Made by a program: the position numbers and the translations under genes
Shown: positions 25,535 through 34,960 of the stretch, piece after piece
How the letters are laid out: every line of letters begins with the position of its first letter
Position numbering within the stretch: position 1 is the first letter of the stretch
The notes under the pieces: model-generated
What the model was told of the DNA's origin: nothing
The model's input: only the letters and a program-made list of their open reading frames with translations
Database searches by the model: none
From: Oscillatoria sp. CS-180
Lineage (GTDB): Bacteria; Cyanobacteriota; Cyanobacteriia; Phormidesmidales; Phormidesmidaceae
Length of the DNA: 64,000 nt
Assembly: GCF_028330965.1 (NCBI RefSeq)
Contig: NZ_JAQMUB010000081.1
Coordinates: 1-64,000 of the forward strand
Direction of reading: 5' to 3'

Positions 25535-26215
25535 ATGAAGACACCAAAGTCCGATCCAAAGTTGTCTTCCGCCTCAGAGTACGCTCTGATTTTTGGAGCT
25601 GGTGTCAGCGCTGCTGCTTCGTTGGCTGCTCAACAAGTTGCTGCTGCTTCGCTGCCGGTCACAGCTCTTGTTGCGCTTGGACTGGTTAATCGTCGTCGCC
25701 TTGACCAACAGATTAAAGAAGGGCACCCCCAAGATTCACGACTTGAGGAACAGTCCACTCGCGATGTCAGCTCTGGGCAACTGAAACAACAAGTAACGGC
25801 TTCTCCACTGCCCGAAATTCAAATGGCGCAACCCTTGCCGGAAGTGCAGATGGCACAACCTTTGCCGGAAGTGCAAATGGCACAACCCCAGGTAACACCT
25901 CGACGAAGAAGCAGTCGCATAGACTTCTCTCGAAGACGACCCATGGATGCTGATAAAGAAAGATTAGTTTCAGTCCAGAAAGATAGTCTTCAAAAAATCG
26001 GAGCTTATCTTTATCAAACCCGTCAGAAACAAGGTCTCTCCTTACAGGATATCCATCAAAAAACCTTCATCCAGCGGTATGCGCTCAAAGCAATTGAGGC
26101 TGGCGATTTAGACACTCTACCGGAACCTTTTTACGTTCGTGCATTTATTCACAAATATGCAGTTGCATTGGGCTTGATTGATTGCGACGTAGCAGCTGAT
26201 TTCCCAGTTTTCTAG
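25535..26215 (+). CDS. RodZ-type HTH domain protein with inverted architecture
   Basis: 226 residues. Residues 11-55 are Ala/Leu-rich and could span or enter a membrane (LIFGAGVSAAASLAAQQVAAASLPV). A charged linker contains three 9-residue repeats, LPE(I/V)QMAQP. Residues of about 148-220 form a HTH_25/RodZ-like helix-turn-helix (IGAYLYQTRQKQGLSLQDIHQKTFIQ...YVRAFIHKYAVALGL). In RodZ the HTH is N-terminal and the membrane helix follows; here the order is reversed and there is no periplasmic domain. It is probably a cyanobacteria-specific relative acting at the membrane or with MreB-like partners, but that is inference. Confidence 0.75.
   Translation: MKTPKSDPKLSSASEYALIFGAGVSAAASLAAQQVAAASLPVTALVALGLVNRRRLDQQIKEGHPQDSRLEEQSTRDVSSGQLKQQVTASPLPEIQMAQPLPEVQMAQPLPEVQMAQPQVTPRRRSSRIDFSRRRPMDADKERLVSVQKDSLQKIGAYLYQTRQKQGLSLQDIHQKTFIQRYALKAIEAGDLDTLPEPFYVRAFIHKYAVALGLIDCDVAADFPVF
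25808..25888. repeat. 27-bp tandem repeat, three units
   Basis: Three consecutive in-frame 27-bp units (25808, 25835, 25862) encode LPEIQMAQP/LPEVQMAQP/LPEVQMAQP. Units two and three are nearly identical, implying recent duplication. Confidence 0.9.
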
Positions 26216-26325
26216 AGGCTATTGCAAACCACCATTTCCAATATTCAAGATAGGAGTGTTTGTAGGTGGTTGGCGTAGAACGCAGTGAAGCCAACGTTTT
26301 CACGATTTCAATACCGACAAACCAC

Positions 26326-26359
26326 TAAGCTAGGCACCCATTAGTATCTGGGTGCCTAG
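26326..26359 (+). repeat. Repeat D, copy 4, forming a perfect hairpin
   Basis: CTAGGCACCCA (26330-26340) and TGGGTGCCTAG (26349-26359) form an 11-bp perfect stem with an 8-base loop. The primary sequence resembles the core of the copies at 4862 and 60215. There is no T run, so it is not an obvious terminator. Confidence 0.6.
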
Positions 26360-26451
26360 TACGCCATCAGATGACTCACCGTCTATCCCAACAAGACTAG
26401 CTGTCGGCTAGTTCCAAAACCGTGACTGTTATAACATCAGGTTCGGAAAAA

Positions 26452-26499
26452 GCGTTTTTAGTCATTGCCGATAAGGCCTATGACTCTGAGAACGCCGAA
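26452..26499 (+). pseudogene. IS5-type transposase fragment
   Basis: The plus strand reads AFLVIADKAYDSENA, close to the conserved second-Asp region of IS5-family transposases (ADKAYDS). No further transposase sequence surrounds it, so it is a relic of a few dozen bases. Confidence 0.4.
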
Positions 26500-26654
26500 A
26501 CATCCACAGGCAAAATCCGAGGCTGCTGCTGATTATCCTTGAAGAAGTCTGCTAGAGCGTCTACAGTCCTATCTGTCGAGTTGGCAATAGGAGATCCACT
26601 CGTCCAAAAGCCACCACAGCCAGTACCAAAGCGAGTATCCCTGTTTCCAGTCAT
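26478..26654 (-). CDS. Possible 58-residue small protein downstream of malQ
   Basis: An ATG with GAGG just upstream opens 58 codons starting MTGNRDTRFGTGCGGFW and ending DVSAFSES. It begins 38 bp after the malQ stop on the same strand. Composition is protein-like, and no family is recognised. Its last six codons overlap the IS5 relic, so it may be a truncated gene. Confidence 0.35.
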   Translation of the reverse strand: MTGNRDTRFGTGCGGFWTSGSPIANSTDRTVDALADFFKDNQQQPRILPVDVSAFSES

Positions 26655-26691
26655 CCTCGTCTAGGTTATGGCTCTATTCTTGATCTTGAAC

Positions 26692-28203
26692 TCAATTCCA
26701 ATGGGCAGGAGCACGTCCATACAGCCGCGTGAGTTCTCGCAAGCGCTCTCGCAGTTCGCCCGTCAGCATTTCCGAACGATAGCGCCAACCCCAATTCCCT
26801 TCTGCTTTACCAGGACTATTCATACGGGCAAAGCTGCCGAGTCCTAAAACATCTTGCAGTGGAATGATTGCTTGATTGGAAATAGAACTCAGAGCTAGTC
26901 GAATCATGCTCCAATGGATACCTTCACCACTCATGCCACCAATGTATTGAAGGACGCGATCGCGCTCATATTCAGAGGCTCGATCAAACCACCCTACCGT
27001 CGTGTCGTTGTCATGGGTGCCCGTATAAACTAGAGAGTTTTGCACGTAGTTGAATGGCAGATAGGGATTAGTATGGTCGCCGCCAAAGGCAAACTGCAAG
27101 ATTTTCATTCCTGGAAAATCAAACTTGTCACGCAGTGCTTCCACCTCTGGCGTAATCAACCCTAAATCTTCCGCCAAGATAGGCAAACTGCCAAATTCTT
27201 CTCGGACCGTTGTGAAAAAAGCCTCGCCGGGAGCCTCAATCCACTGACCATTGATGGCGGTTGTCTCGCCCTCTTTGACCGCCCAATAGGCCTGAAATCC
27301 CCGAAAGTGGTCAATCCGAATCAGATCAACATAGCTGAGCAGTGACTTGAGACGCTGTAGCCACCAGCCAAAACCTCTTTTTTTAAGGACATCCCAGTCG
27401 TAAGTTGGATTACCCCAAAGCTGTCCCGTCTCACTGAAATAATCGGGGGGCACACCTGCCATTTCAGAGGGCTCCAGCGTTTCCTCATCAATCATGAAGT
27501 TGTCAGGGAACGCCCATACATCAACACTGTCATGGGCGACGTAGATAGGCATATCACCCACGATCTGAATATGACGCTCATTCGCGTACTGTTTCAGGCT
27601 GGCCCATTGGCGGTCAAATTCAAACTGAAAATACTTGTGATAAGCGATCGCCTTCGACAGCTTGTCGTGCCAATCAACCATAGCTTGCGGCTTACGGCGA
27701 GCTAAATCTTCATGCCACTGATTCCAGCTAGCTCCCTCGTGAGCACGCTTTGCTGCCATAAAGAAGGCATAGTCGTCTAGCCAGAAAGCTCGTTCCTGAC
27801 AAAATTGGTCGTATTCCGCTCGCGTACCCTCATCCGTTGAGTGGTGAAACGCTTCAGCAGCTTTTTCTAAGAGCTTGAGTTTTTCTGGTAGAACATCGCT
27901 GTATTCGACAGCATCTTCGGGAAAGTGAGGAAAGCTATCTAAATCGTCTTGGGATAACAGACCGCGATCGCGCAACTGCTCCAAGCTGATGAGCATGTGA
28001 TTTCCCGCCATCGCAGAGTAAGACATGTAGGGGGAGTTGCCATGACCCGTGGGGCCTAGCGGCAAAACTTGCCAAATCTGCTGACCTGTCTCGGCAAGAA
28101 AATCGACAAATTGATAGGCGGTTGGACCCAGATCACCCATCCCGAAAGGACCCGGAAACGAAGTTGGGTGCAGGAGAATACCGCTAGCTCTCTGGAAAGG
28201 CAT
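26692..28203 (-). CDS. malQ: 4-alpha-glucanotransferase (amylomaltase)
   Basis: GH77 enzyme that moves alpha-1,4-glucan segments between maltodextrins during glycogen turnover. About 503 residues from MPFQRASGILLHPTSFPGPFG, the conserved N-terminus. Family motifs include DMPIYVAHDSVDVWA, the nucleophile Asp in LIRIDHFRGFQAYW, the acid/base Glu in PILAEDLGLI and the third acid in YTGTHDNDTTVGW. Length is typical. An upstream ATG at 28215 would add only four residues. Confidence 0.96.
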   Translation of the reverse strand: MPFQRASGILLHPTSFPGPFGMGDLGPTAYQFVDFLAETGQQIWQVLPLGPTGHGNSPYMSYSAMAGNHMLISLEQLRDRGLLSQDDLDSFPHFPEDAVEYSDVLPEKLKLLEKAAEAFHHSTDEGTRAEYDQFCQERAFWLDDYAFFMAAKRAHEGASWNQWHEDLARRKPQAMVDWHDKLSKAIAYHKYFQFEFDRQWASLKQYANERHIQIVGDMPIYVAHDSVDVWAFPDNFMIDEETLEPSEMAGVPPDYFSETGQLWGNPTYDWDVLKKRGFGWWLQRLKSLLSYVDLIRIDHFRGFQAYWAVKEGETTAINGQWIEAPGEAFFTTVREEFGSLPILAEDLGLITPEVEALRDKFDFPGMKILQFAFGGDHTNPYLPFNYVQNSLVYTGTHDNDTTVGWFDRASEYERDRVLQYIGGMSGEGIHWSMIRLALSSISNQAIIPLQDVLGLGSFARMNSPGKAEGNWGWRYRSEMLTGELRERLRELTRLYGRAPAHWN

Positions 28204-28353
28204 CGTCTCTCCCATAACGTCCCATAGACTCTAACACGGGGATTCTTGAGAATTGCCTAACAATTGGTAGAGTTTTCACGTAAATTTTGAAGTTGAAATG
28301 AACGGAGTCCACTTTAGGCCATTAAGGCTCTATTTCCTGAGGCTGACTTAGTT

Positions 28354-28818
28354 TTGGCCCCAAGTTTATCTGCGTTGAGTAATCAAACTGTGACATACCG
28401 CAATCCCGCTCCAACTGTCGATATCATCATCGAGCTTCGCGATCGCCCCCATCGTCCCATCGTTCTGATTGAGCGGCGCAATGAACCGTTGGGTTGGGCT
28501 ATCCCCGGTGGCTTTGTAGACTATGGCGAGGCGGTCGAAGCGGCAGCCATCCGCGAAGCCCAGGAAGAAACGCAGCTAGCAGTCACCTTAATCGAACAGT
28601 TTCACGTCTATTCCGATCCCACGCGCGACCCCCGAAAGCACACGATCAGTATTGTGTTTTTGGCCTTTGCAGAGGGAACTCCTGTAGCCGATGACGATGC
28701 TAAAGCGATCGCGGTTTTCAATCCTTGGGAAGTGCCCAATAACCTTTGCTTTGACCATAACCACATCCTGCAAGAGTATTGGCAATATCGGCATTATGGC
28801 CTGCGCCCTCGAATATAA
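28354..28818 (+). CDS. NUDIX hydrolase
   Basis: 154 residues with a full Nudix box: [22 protein letters not shown] matches GX5EX7REUXEEXG, except that the last Gly is Thr. NUDIX enzymes hydrolyse nucleoside diphosphates linked to another moiety, and the substrate here is unknown; an ADP-ribose or sugar-nucleotide type is plausible from the N-terminal [22 protein letters not shown]. No ATG is available. TTG 28354 is the best start I see, within a frame open from about 28307. Confidence 0.88.
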   Translation: MAPSLSALSNQTVTYRNPAPTVDIIIELRDRPHRPIVLIERRNEPLGWAIPGGFVDYGEAVEAAAIREAQEETQLAVTLIEQFHVYSDPTRDPRKHTISIVFLAFAEGTPVADDDAKAIAVFNPWEVPNNLCFDHNHILQEYWQYRHYGLRPRI

Positions 28819-28862
28819 GTTGATGCCATCCAAACATTGGCGCTAGGGTTCATACTCCGCCT

Positions 28863-29594
28863 TTATCCTTCTCTACCGCTTGAGTACGTTAAAGCACGAA
28901 CCGCAAACTGAGGTAAGGCTAGCATTCTCCGCCAGCGCCATGGCTCTTGATAGAGACGATAAAGCCATTCCAAATTGTTATTGCAAAACCAAGCGGGTGC
29001 CCGTTCTTTTAACCCTGCCCAAATATCAAAACTGCCACCGACTCCAACCCAAACAGCCTGGGGACAAAGATGTCGTCGTTCTCTAATCCAAAATTCCTGT
29101 CTGGGAACGCCCAAGGCCACCAAAATAACGGTGGGTTGCAGCTGTTCAAGGCGCTTTTCAATATCAGGCAGTTCTTCAGCGGAAAAGTAACCGTGCTGTA
29201 CGCCTGCGATCGCAAGTCCTGGCTGTCTTATTTGCCAATTATGGGCAGCTTTTTCTGCAACCTCTGGCGCCGCCCCTAAAAAGAAAACCGATTGCGTAGA
29301 ATCCAACTTCGCCAGCAGCGATTCAGCGAGTTCAATCCCTGGATAGCGCCGCATACGTTTGCCCTTAATCCGAAAGTAGAGCACAATGCCAGCACCATCA
29401 GGAATCGCTAAATCTGCCTGGCAGAGTACCTCTTTCAACGCAGGATTTTGGTCAGCCTGCATTGCCATCTCAGCATTCAAGGTGACCACATGAGAGGCTA
29501 ATCCTTGACTATGACGTGCGAGTAACCAGTCTTCGTAACAAACACCACAGTGAATGGGCAGTCCCATGACCGATAGCGTTTCTAGTTCTCCCAT
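28863..29594 (-). CDS. WecG/TagA/CpsF-family glycosyltransferase
   Basis: About 243 residues from MGELETLSVMGLP; the frame extends to 29672 without similarity. The GT26 family transfers N-acetylmannosamine-type sugars to lipid-linked acceptors for polysaccharide or teichoic-acid-like polymers. Signature segments are VVTLNAEM, DLAIPDGAGIVLYFR, VFFLGAAPEV, LVALGVPRQEFWI and GVGGSFDIWAG. No membrane helix; activity is expected at the inner face of the plasma membrane. Neighbours give no pathway clue. Confidence 0.9.
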   Translation of the reverse strand: MGELETLSVMGLPIHCGVCYEDWLLARHSQGLASHVVTLNAEMAMQADQNPALKEVLCQADLAIPDGAGIVLYFRIKGKRMRRYPGIELAESLLAKLDSTQSVFFLGAAPEVAEKAAHNWQIRQPGLAIAGVQHGYFSAEELPDIEKRLEQLQPTVILVALGVPRQEFWIRERRHLCPQAVWVGVGGSFDIWAGLKERAPAWFCNNNLEWLYRLYQEPWRWRRMLALPQFAVRALTYSSGREG

Positions 29595-29852
29595 GACTCT
29601 CCCGTTTGGCAAATGTATTCCTGCAAACATGGGCTTAGAACACCGTGGAACTAACCAACAGCCGCCAGTCAACTATAGCGGTGTTCTCGTCGCAGATTGC
29701 GATCGCCGCAGTGAATTCTACATCACACAATCCACCTAAGTTTTTCACAAGCTGTGGAAAACTTAGGGCAAACGTGGAAACCACAATCAACTCTTGAGAA
29801 TCGGTCATCAAGGAAAGCCTTAATTAATAGAAGAGACCAACCCCCTAAAGCC

Positions 29853-30806
29853 TTAATAGTCCATCTCTTCCTCGTACTCAGTTACCTTCTTCTTCTGAGG
29901 AATATTCACTGGAGGCGCATTGTAAGGCTCTGGCTCATCATCCGTCCAGATATCTTCAGTCACCTCTTTGACATCATCTTCGTATCTAATCGAAGGCGGA
30001 TTGACGGGCTGAGCCGGCCAGTTGTCCTCTTCGAGAGGCGCTTCTCGGTAGTTCACTTCCTCAAGGGGTTGAGGCATCGGTTCAGCAGAAATCGGTTCAG
30101 GCGTTCCCCAATCATCATCGGTCCAGCGTTCTTCAACAACTGGAGCGCGATCGCGCATCGGCTCAACTGGAGCCTGTACACCGGAAGGCAGTTGGTTTGC
30201 CGTAGGCACCGGCATGATGTACTCACTATCATCATCCCGTTCCCAAGGAGCCCGGCCAATGCCCAAACGCTCCAGCAGACCTACACTGAGCTGAACCAAC
30301 TTTTCTTCAGCTCCCTCAAAGACAATGAGGCGATCTGGGCCACTACTCACAATTTCGTCTACGGGTAGCTCGTAAGTACTGATCACCTGATCCGGAATCT
30401 TCGGCAATCCGAAAGAGGCAATCACAATAGACTCTAGCTTTCCCGTCGTTACGTCAAACTTCAGATCACGCAAGCGCCCCAGCATTTCACCGGACTCTGT
30501 AATCACCTCGGAGTTGATCATGGTGCTGAAAGGCGCCAGGTTCAGATCATCTTCAACAACATCATCATCGTCCACCAGAATGACATCACCAACCTGACGA
30601 ATGCTGCTGAGCTGCATGACATGCTCTGTCCCTGACATAACCCCAGGCAAAATTTGCTCTCGCAGTCCAAGCGCAACAACTTCGCCACGATCAACATCCA
30701 CCCAAAGTTGACTCACAAAACCCAGACTTTTTCCTGTTGTTCTGGTAATGACTTGTGTGCCTAAAAAGTCGGAGCGTTGACGAAACTGGTCATAGGATGG
30801 AGTCAT
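29853..30806 (-). CDS. PRC-barrel domain protein
   Basis: 317 residues with two PRC-barrel domains at about 10-85 (LGTQVITRTTGKSLGFVSQLWVD) and 97-175 (INSEVITESGEMLGRLRDLKFD). An acidic, proline-rich disordered tail with several W-T-D-D-type motifs follows. PRC barrels are small beta barrels used in RNA metabolism (RimM), photosynthetic reaction centres and adaptor proteins. The gene lies 91 bp downstream of smc on the same strand, so an operon is likely, but a link to chromosome organisation is only inferred. Confidence 0.85.
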   Translation of the reverse strand: MTPSYDQFRQRSDFLGTQVITRTTGKSLGFVSQLWVDVDRGEVVALGLREQILPGVMSGTEHVMQLSSIRQVGDVILVDDDDVVEDDLNLAPFSTMINSEVITESGEMLGRLRDLKFDVTTGKLESIVIASFGLPKIPDQVISTYELPVDEIVSSGPDRLIVFEGAEEKLVQLSVGLLERLGIGRAPWERDDDSEYIMPVPTANQLPSGVQAPVEPMRDRAPVVEERWTDDDWGTPEPISAEPMPQPLEEVNYREAPLEEDNWPAQPVNPPSIRYEDDVKEVTEDIWTDDEPEPYNAPPVNIPQKKKVTEYEEEMDY

Positions 30807-30897
30807 AGCCGGAGCCTGTTGGAACTTAAATTGTCGATGGACAGCATGCAGTCCGATTAAAGCGTGATTTTATCGAGGGATTTCGATCTTAACAGAT

Positions 30898-33800
30898 CTA
30901 CATGGACGCACTTTGTGCCTCTAGGTTGATCCCTAATACTTGAGTATAAGCGCCTCGTGCTTGAGTCACACCAATCGTACGTTGAGCTGATTCGATCATA
31001 GGACGTCGCAAGCTAACAACAATGAATTGTGCCTGCTGCGCCTGCTGTTTAATCATTTTTGACAGTCGCTCTACGTTTGCACCATCCAAGAACATGTCCA
31101 CTTCGTCGAAGGCATAGAACGGGGAGGGGCGATATCGTTGCAGAGCAAAAATAAAGCTCAGTGCGGTCAGTGACTTCTCACCCCCAGACATTGAAGCCAA
31201 ACGGCGAACGGGTTTTCCTTTGGGATGAGCTACAAGGTTTAACCCTCCATTGAAAGGGTTTTGAGGATCATCCAATTGGAGGTAACCGTCCCCATCAGAA
31301 AGCTTGGCAAAGATATCGCTGAAATTTTCGTTGACGGCGTCAAAGGCTTCTTGAAACGCCTGCTGTCGTAGGGTGGTGAAATTTTCGATGCGAAGCAGAA
31401 GCTCAGTACGCTCCTCTTGCAGCGTCCCCAATTTGTCAGACAGATCCTCTAAACGAGTCTGAGTCTGGTTATACTCCTCCAACGCCAGCATGTTGACAGG
31501 TTCCAGGGCTTCTAGGCGCCGTTGTAGCGATCGAATCTGCTTTTTCACGGCTTCTAAATCAGTCTCAGCTGGGATTTCCGGCAAATTTTCCGGCAACTCT
31601 GCGGCTTGAGTGGCAAGTTCTGCCTCCAATATGGTCAGCTGCTGCTGTCGCTCTTGTCGCGTTTCAGTTCGTTTTTCACGCTGCCATTCAATCTGCTGTT
31701 TGTCTGTCTGCTGCTGCCGCAGTTGTGCTTCGACTTGATCGCGATTCCCTTTTTCTGACGCCAACGTCTCGTCTAATGCTCTCAACTTTTGTCGAGTTTG
31801 CTGCGTGGCTTCTGCGAGTTCAGCCTGTTGAGCTTCCAGTTTCTGACGCTGTTCCTCCTGCTGGAGCTGCTGTTGCTGGCTAGCCGCAATCTGTTCCTGC
31901 TGTTGCTGAATCGTAATCTGAGTCCGTTCTTGTTGCGACTGAAAAGTCTGTAGGCGCTTTTCCGCAGCCTGTAGCATAGCCTGGCGATCGCTCAGCTGCT
32001 GTTCTAACGCCTGCACTTCTGACTGAGCTTGCTGCCATTCACTATGAGTTTGAGAATCTTCGAGAGCTGCTAGAGCGTCCCGTTCAGCCTGCAACTCAGC
32101 CTCTTGCACAGGGAGCTGTTCTGCCAGCTCCACCAGTCGGCTTTGAGCGGTAGTCAGTTCTTGTTGATATTGAGCTAGACGAGCTTCACCCTGTGCTCGC
32201 TGCTGCTGAAGTTGCCGCAATTGCTTTTGCATCTGCTCCGTTTGCAGTTGTTGTTCGCGGTGCTGCTGCCGCGCTTCCACAAAAGCATCGGACGTCTCTT
32301 TGACCGCTACTGTGCCGGCAGCAATACGCTGTTCGCAATGGCTGAGAATCTGCTCAATTTCGGACAGGCGATTCCTGAGTACGATCGCCTCTTCAGATTC
32401 CCCAGCTTCCACAGTCCCAAAATGCAAGCGGCCCCGCTGCTTGCTCAGGCTCCCTCCCGTCATCGCACCGCTAGCTTCCAACAGTTCGCCATCCAGGGTG
32501 ACCATGCGCTGCTTGCCCAAATGCGCTCGTGCACTTTGCAGCGTATCGAAAACGGCGGTGCTGCCAAAAATGAATTCAAATACTTTGCGGTAGCGATCGT
32601 CGCAGTCAATGATGTCAACAGCGTAGTCTAGTAAGCCATCTGGACGTTTCCAGTCAGGAATGCGAGTAATTTTAGGCACGCGAATGGCATTTAAGGGCAG
32701 AAATGTCGCTCGACCTGCTCGCTGTTTCTTCAGCAGCGCAATTCCCTGAGAGGCAACTTGATCATTTTCGACCACTAAATATCCTAAACGTCCGCCAGCC
32801 GCAATTTCTAAGGCCAGCTGAAACCGGGGTTCGACCCGTCCCAGCTGAGCCACCAGACCACAGATACCCGGTAAGCCAGTATCAATCAAAATCTGAGTAG
32901 CATGGGTACCCTGACTTTCTTGCAACGCTTGTGCCTGCGCTTCGATTTTGTCGAGTTGGCGTTGCTTATCCCGCTGCTCTTGCAGTAAGCGCTGCTGTGT
33001 TTCTCGCTGCACCTTCAGTTCCTGCTCAGCGGCAGCTAGAGCTTGAGCCAACTGCTGGACTTGAGCTTCACCATCTTGGGCAGTTCCGCTAGCTGGACCA
33101 GCACCACTCTGCGCCTCCATCTGCTGAGCCAACTCACGCACATTGACCGTGAGTTCTTCAATCTGCTGGGTTAGTTGGCTGACGCGCTCCTGCAGCCGCA
33201 CTTGTTCTGATCGCTGAGGTTCCAGTGTCGCCAATAAATCTTCAAGCCGGCGACGACGTTGGGTTTGCTCTTCCACCCATGCTTGGGAGGCACTGGCGAT
33301 CGCGCTCGTAGCCTCTCGCTTATCAGCCAGGGCTACCTGGGCTGCATCCCGTTCCCGCGTCAGCGCTACCAACTCACCCTGCTGCAGGACCTGCAATTCT
33401 TCAACCAAGCGAGCTGCGGTTTGCTGGTGCTCCTGCAGAGAAATCTGCCCCTGCCGTAGTTTAGCGGCAGTTGTTTGACTCTCAGTGATCAAGGTCTGCT
33501 GCTGGCGCTGAAGTTGACGCATCTCTGCCTCTTGAGTGGCTAGCTGAGACTGCAACGCCAAGTGTTCGTCTTCACCTAGAGCCTTAACTCGCGCATTCAA
33601 CACATCCAGCTCTTGAGTTGTGGCTTGCAGTGTCTCTGTCAACTGCTGTATTTGAGTAGTGAACTGTTGAATCGCTTCACCATCTTTTTGGATATTCTGC
33701 TGCAACCTGACAACTTGCTGCTGCTGTTGTCGCCACCCCAGAACGGCCTCCCATTCCATACGAGTGTGTAGTTCCGCTTTGAGTCGCTGATATTTCTCGG

Positions 33801-34593
33801 CTTTGATGCGATCCTGGGCCAGGCGATCGCGCTGCACAATCAGCTCACGCTCAACCACCCGAAAGCGTTCCTCCCGCTCTCGGACAATCTCTAGCTTCTC
33901 TAACGCCTGATTAATTTTGCGGTCAAAGGAGGCAACTCCTGCCAGCTCATCAATGATCTCTCGCCGCTCACGGGAGTTCATAGAGATGATGCTAGTGACA
34001 TCTCCCTGCAAAACGACGTTGTAACCTTCCGGATACACGTGAAATCGCTGTAGCTGCTCATGCAGTTCTGTTAGCGTACAGGGATCACCGTTGACGTAAT
34101 AGTTGGAGGTATAAGTGCCCTGGTTAGTGACCCGCAGCCGCCGAGTCACTGTCCATTCGCGAGGAGAAGTATGGAGGGGAACGACTTTGCTGTCAGAATC
34201 AGCGATCGCTTCATCGCTTGCTGGAACGACCTCATCCTCACTCGACGATTTCTCGACCACCTCAATATCAACCGTTTCAGAATTGCCCTCTGCACCTGAG
34301 TCGTCATTCATCAACAACTCCGAAGCCACATCGGTAATGTCAAAAGTGACCGTCACAGTCGCCTCAGCCGTTGAACGGCGACCTATATGACTTTGATTAA
34401 CCAAATCAGGAAGACGATCCGCTCTCATCCCACGAGAACTTGCAAGCCCCAATGCGAACAGCAAAGCATCCAAAATATTGGACTTTCCAGAGCCGTTAGG
34501 CCCTGAAATAACAGTAAAACCAGGCAGCAGTGGTACCGCAGTCGTACCACCGAATGACTTGAAATGAGACAGTTCTACGCGCTTAATGTGCAC
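30898..34593 (-). CDS. smc: Chromosome segregation protein SMC
   Basis: 1231-residue condensin ATPase that organises and segregates the chromosome with ScpA/ScpB, which are not in this window. Walker A GPNGSGKSN is at about 34. The first Gln/Glu-rich coiled coil leads to a hinge around 560-720 (GICGLVAQLGRVEPRF...GAMTGG), and the second coil follows. The C-terminal ABC signature SMSGGEKSL is at about 1136 and Walker B YAFDEVDMFLDG at about 1161. An acidic insertion of about 60 residues (from about 93) interrupts the N-terminal head and is unusual. Start MHIKRVELSHFKSF is canonical. Confidence 0.97.
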   Translation of the reverse strand: MHIKRVELSHFKSFGGTTAVPLLPGFTVISGPNGSGKSNILDALLFALGLASSRGMRADRLPDLVNQSHIGRRSTAEATVTVTFDITDVASELLMNDDSGAEGNSETVDIEVVEKSSSEDEVVPASDEAIADSDSKVVPLHTSPREWTVTRRLRVTNQGTYTSNYYVNGDPCTLTELHEQLQRFHVYPEGYNVVLQGDVTSIISMNSRERREIIDELAGVASFDRKINQALEKLEIVREREERFRVVERELIVQRDRLAQDRIKAEKYQRLKAELHTRMEWEAVLGWRQQQQQVVRLQQNIQKDGEAIQQFTTQIQQLTETLQATTQELDVLNARVKALGEDEHLALQSQLATQEAEMRQLQRQQQTLITESQTTAAKLRQGQISLQEHQQTAARLVEELQVLQQGELVALTRERDAAQVALADKREATSAIASASQAWVEEQTQRRRRLEDLLATLEPQRSEQVRLQERVSQLTQQIEELTVNVRELAQQMEAQSGAGPASGTAQDGEAQVQQLAQALAAAEQELKVQRETQQRLLQEQRDKQRQLDKIEAQAQALQESQGTHATQILIDTGLPGICGLVAQLGRVEPRFQLALEIAAGGRLGYLVVENDQVASQGIALLKKQRAGRATFLPLNAIRVPKITRIPDWKRPDGLLDYAVDIIDCDDRYRKVFEFIFGSTAVFDTLQSARAHLGKQRMVTLDGELLEASGAMTGGSLSKQRGRLHFGTVEAGESEEAIVLRNRLSEIEQILSHCEQRIAAGTVAVKETSDAFVEARQQHREQQLQTEQMQKQLRQLQQQRAQGEARLAQYQQELTTAQSRLVELAEQLPVQEAELQAERDALAALEDSQTHSEWQQAQSEVQALEQQLSDRQAMLQAAEKRLQTFQSQQERTQITIQQQQEQIAASQQQQLQQEEQRQKLEAQQAELAEATQQTRQKLRALDETLASEKGNRDQVEAQLRQQQTDKQQIEWQREKRTETRQERQQQLTILEAELATQAAELPENLPEIPAETDLEAVKKQIRSLQRRLEALEPVNMLALEEYNQTQTRLEDLSDKLGTLQEERTELLLRIENFTTLRQQAFQEAFDAVNENFSDIFAKLSDGDGYLQLDDPQNPFNGGLNLVAHPKGKPVRRLASMSGGEKSLTALSFIFALQRYRPSPFYAFDEVDMFLDGANVERLSKMIKQQAQQAQFIVVSLRRPMIESAQRTIGVTQARGAYTQVLGINLEAQSASM

Positions 34594-34960
34594 TGGCTAG
34601 GGCTATAGCAGTTAAAACAAATGTACTTAATTCGCGAAAATTTAACAAGTTCCCCAATGAGTTGAATAGAAAGCTTTACTCAGCAGCAGAAAACGCCATG
34701 TAACACTCAGAAGATTGGTGCACTTCAGGATGCCGCCTCAGTTTAATCGCAGCAAAGTAGAAATGCCACCGATATTGCCATAATTGTGCCCTTAATCAAG
34801 AAAAACGTTGATTGTCGTCAAAGCCATTGTGCTTAGGGCAGGTGAAGAGTCAGAGTCCTAGACTAAAGCTACATTTGACCCTGTTCTGCTTTGATGTTTG
34901 GACGTCGCGATCTCCTCCTGATTCAGTCTTAAACTAGATGCAAGCAGCAAGGGCAACACC
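34594..34960. other. Divergent promoter region between smc and the Uma2 gene
   Basis: These 367 bases hold the upstream regions of smc (-) and the Uma2 gene (+). TTAAACT near 34931 could be a -10 for the latter. No repeat, RNA or open frame is recognised. Confidence 0.4.

Noticed and set aside
29754-30368. 204-codon plus-strand open frame rich in Arg and hydrophobics
   Set aside because: It lies opposite the PRC-barrel gene, whose domains are clearly recognisable on the minus strand.
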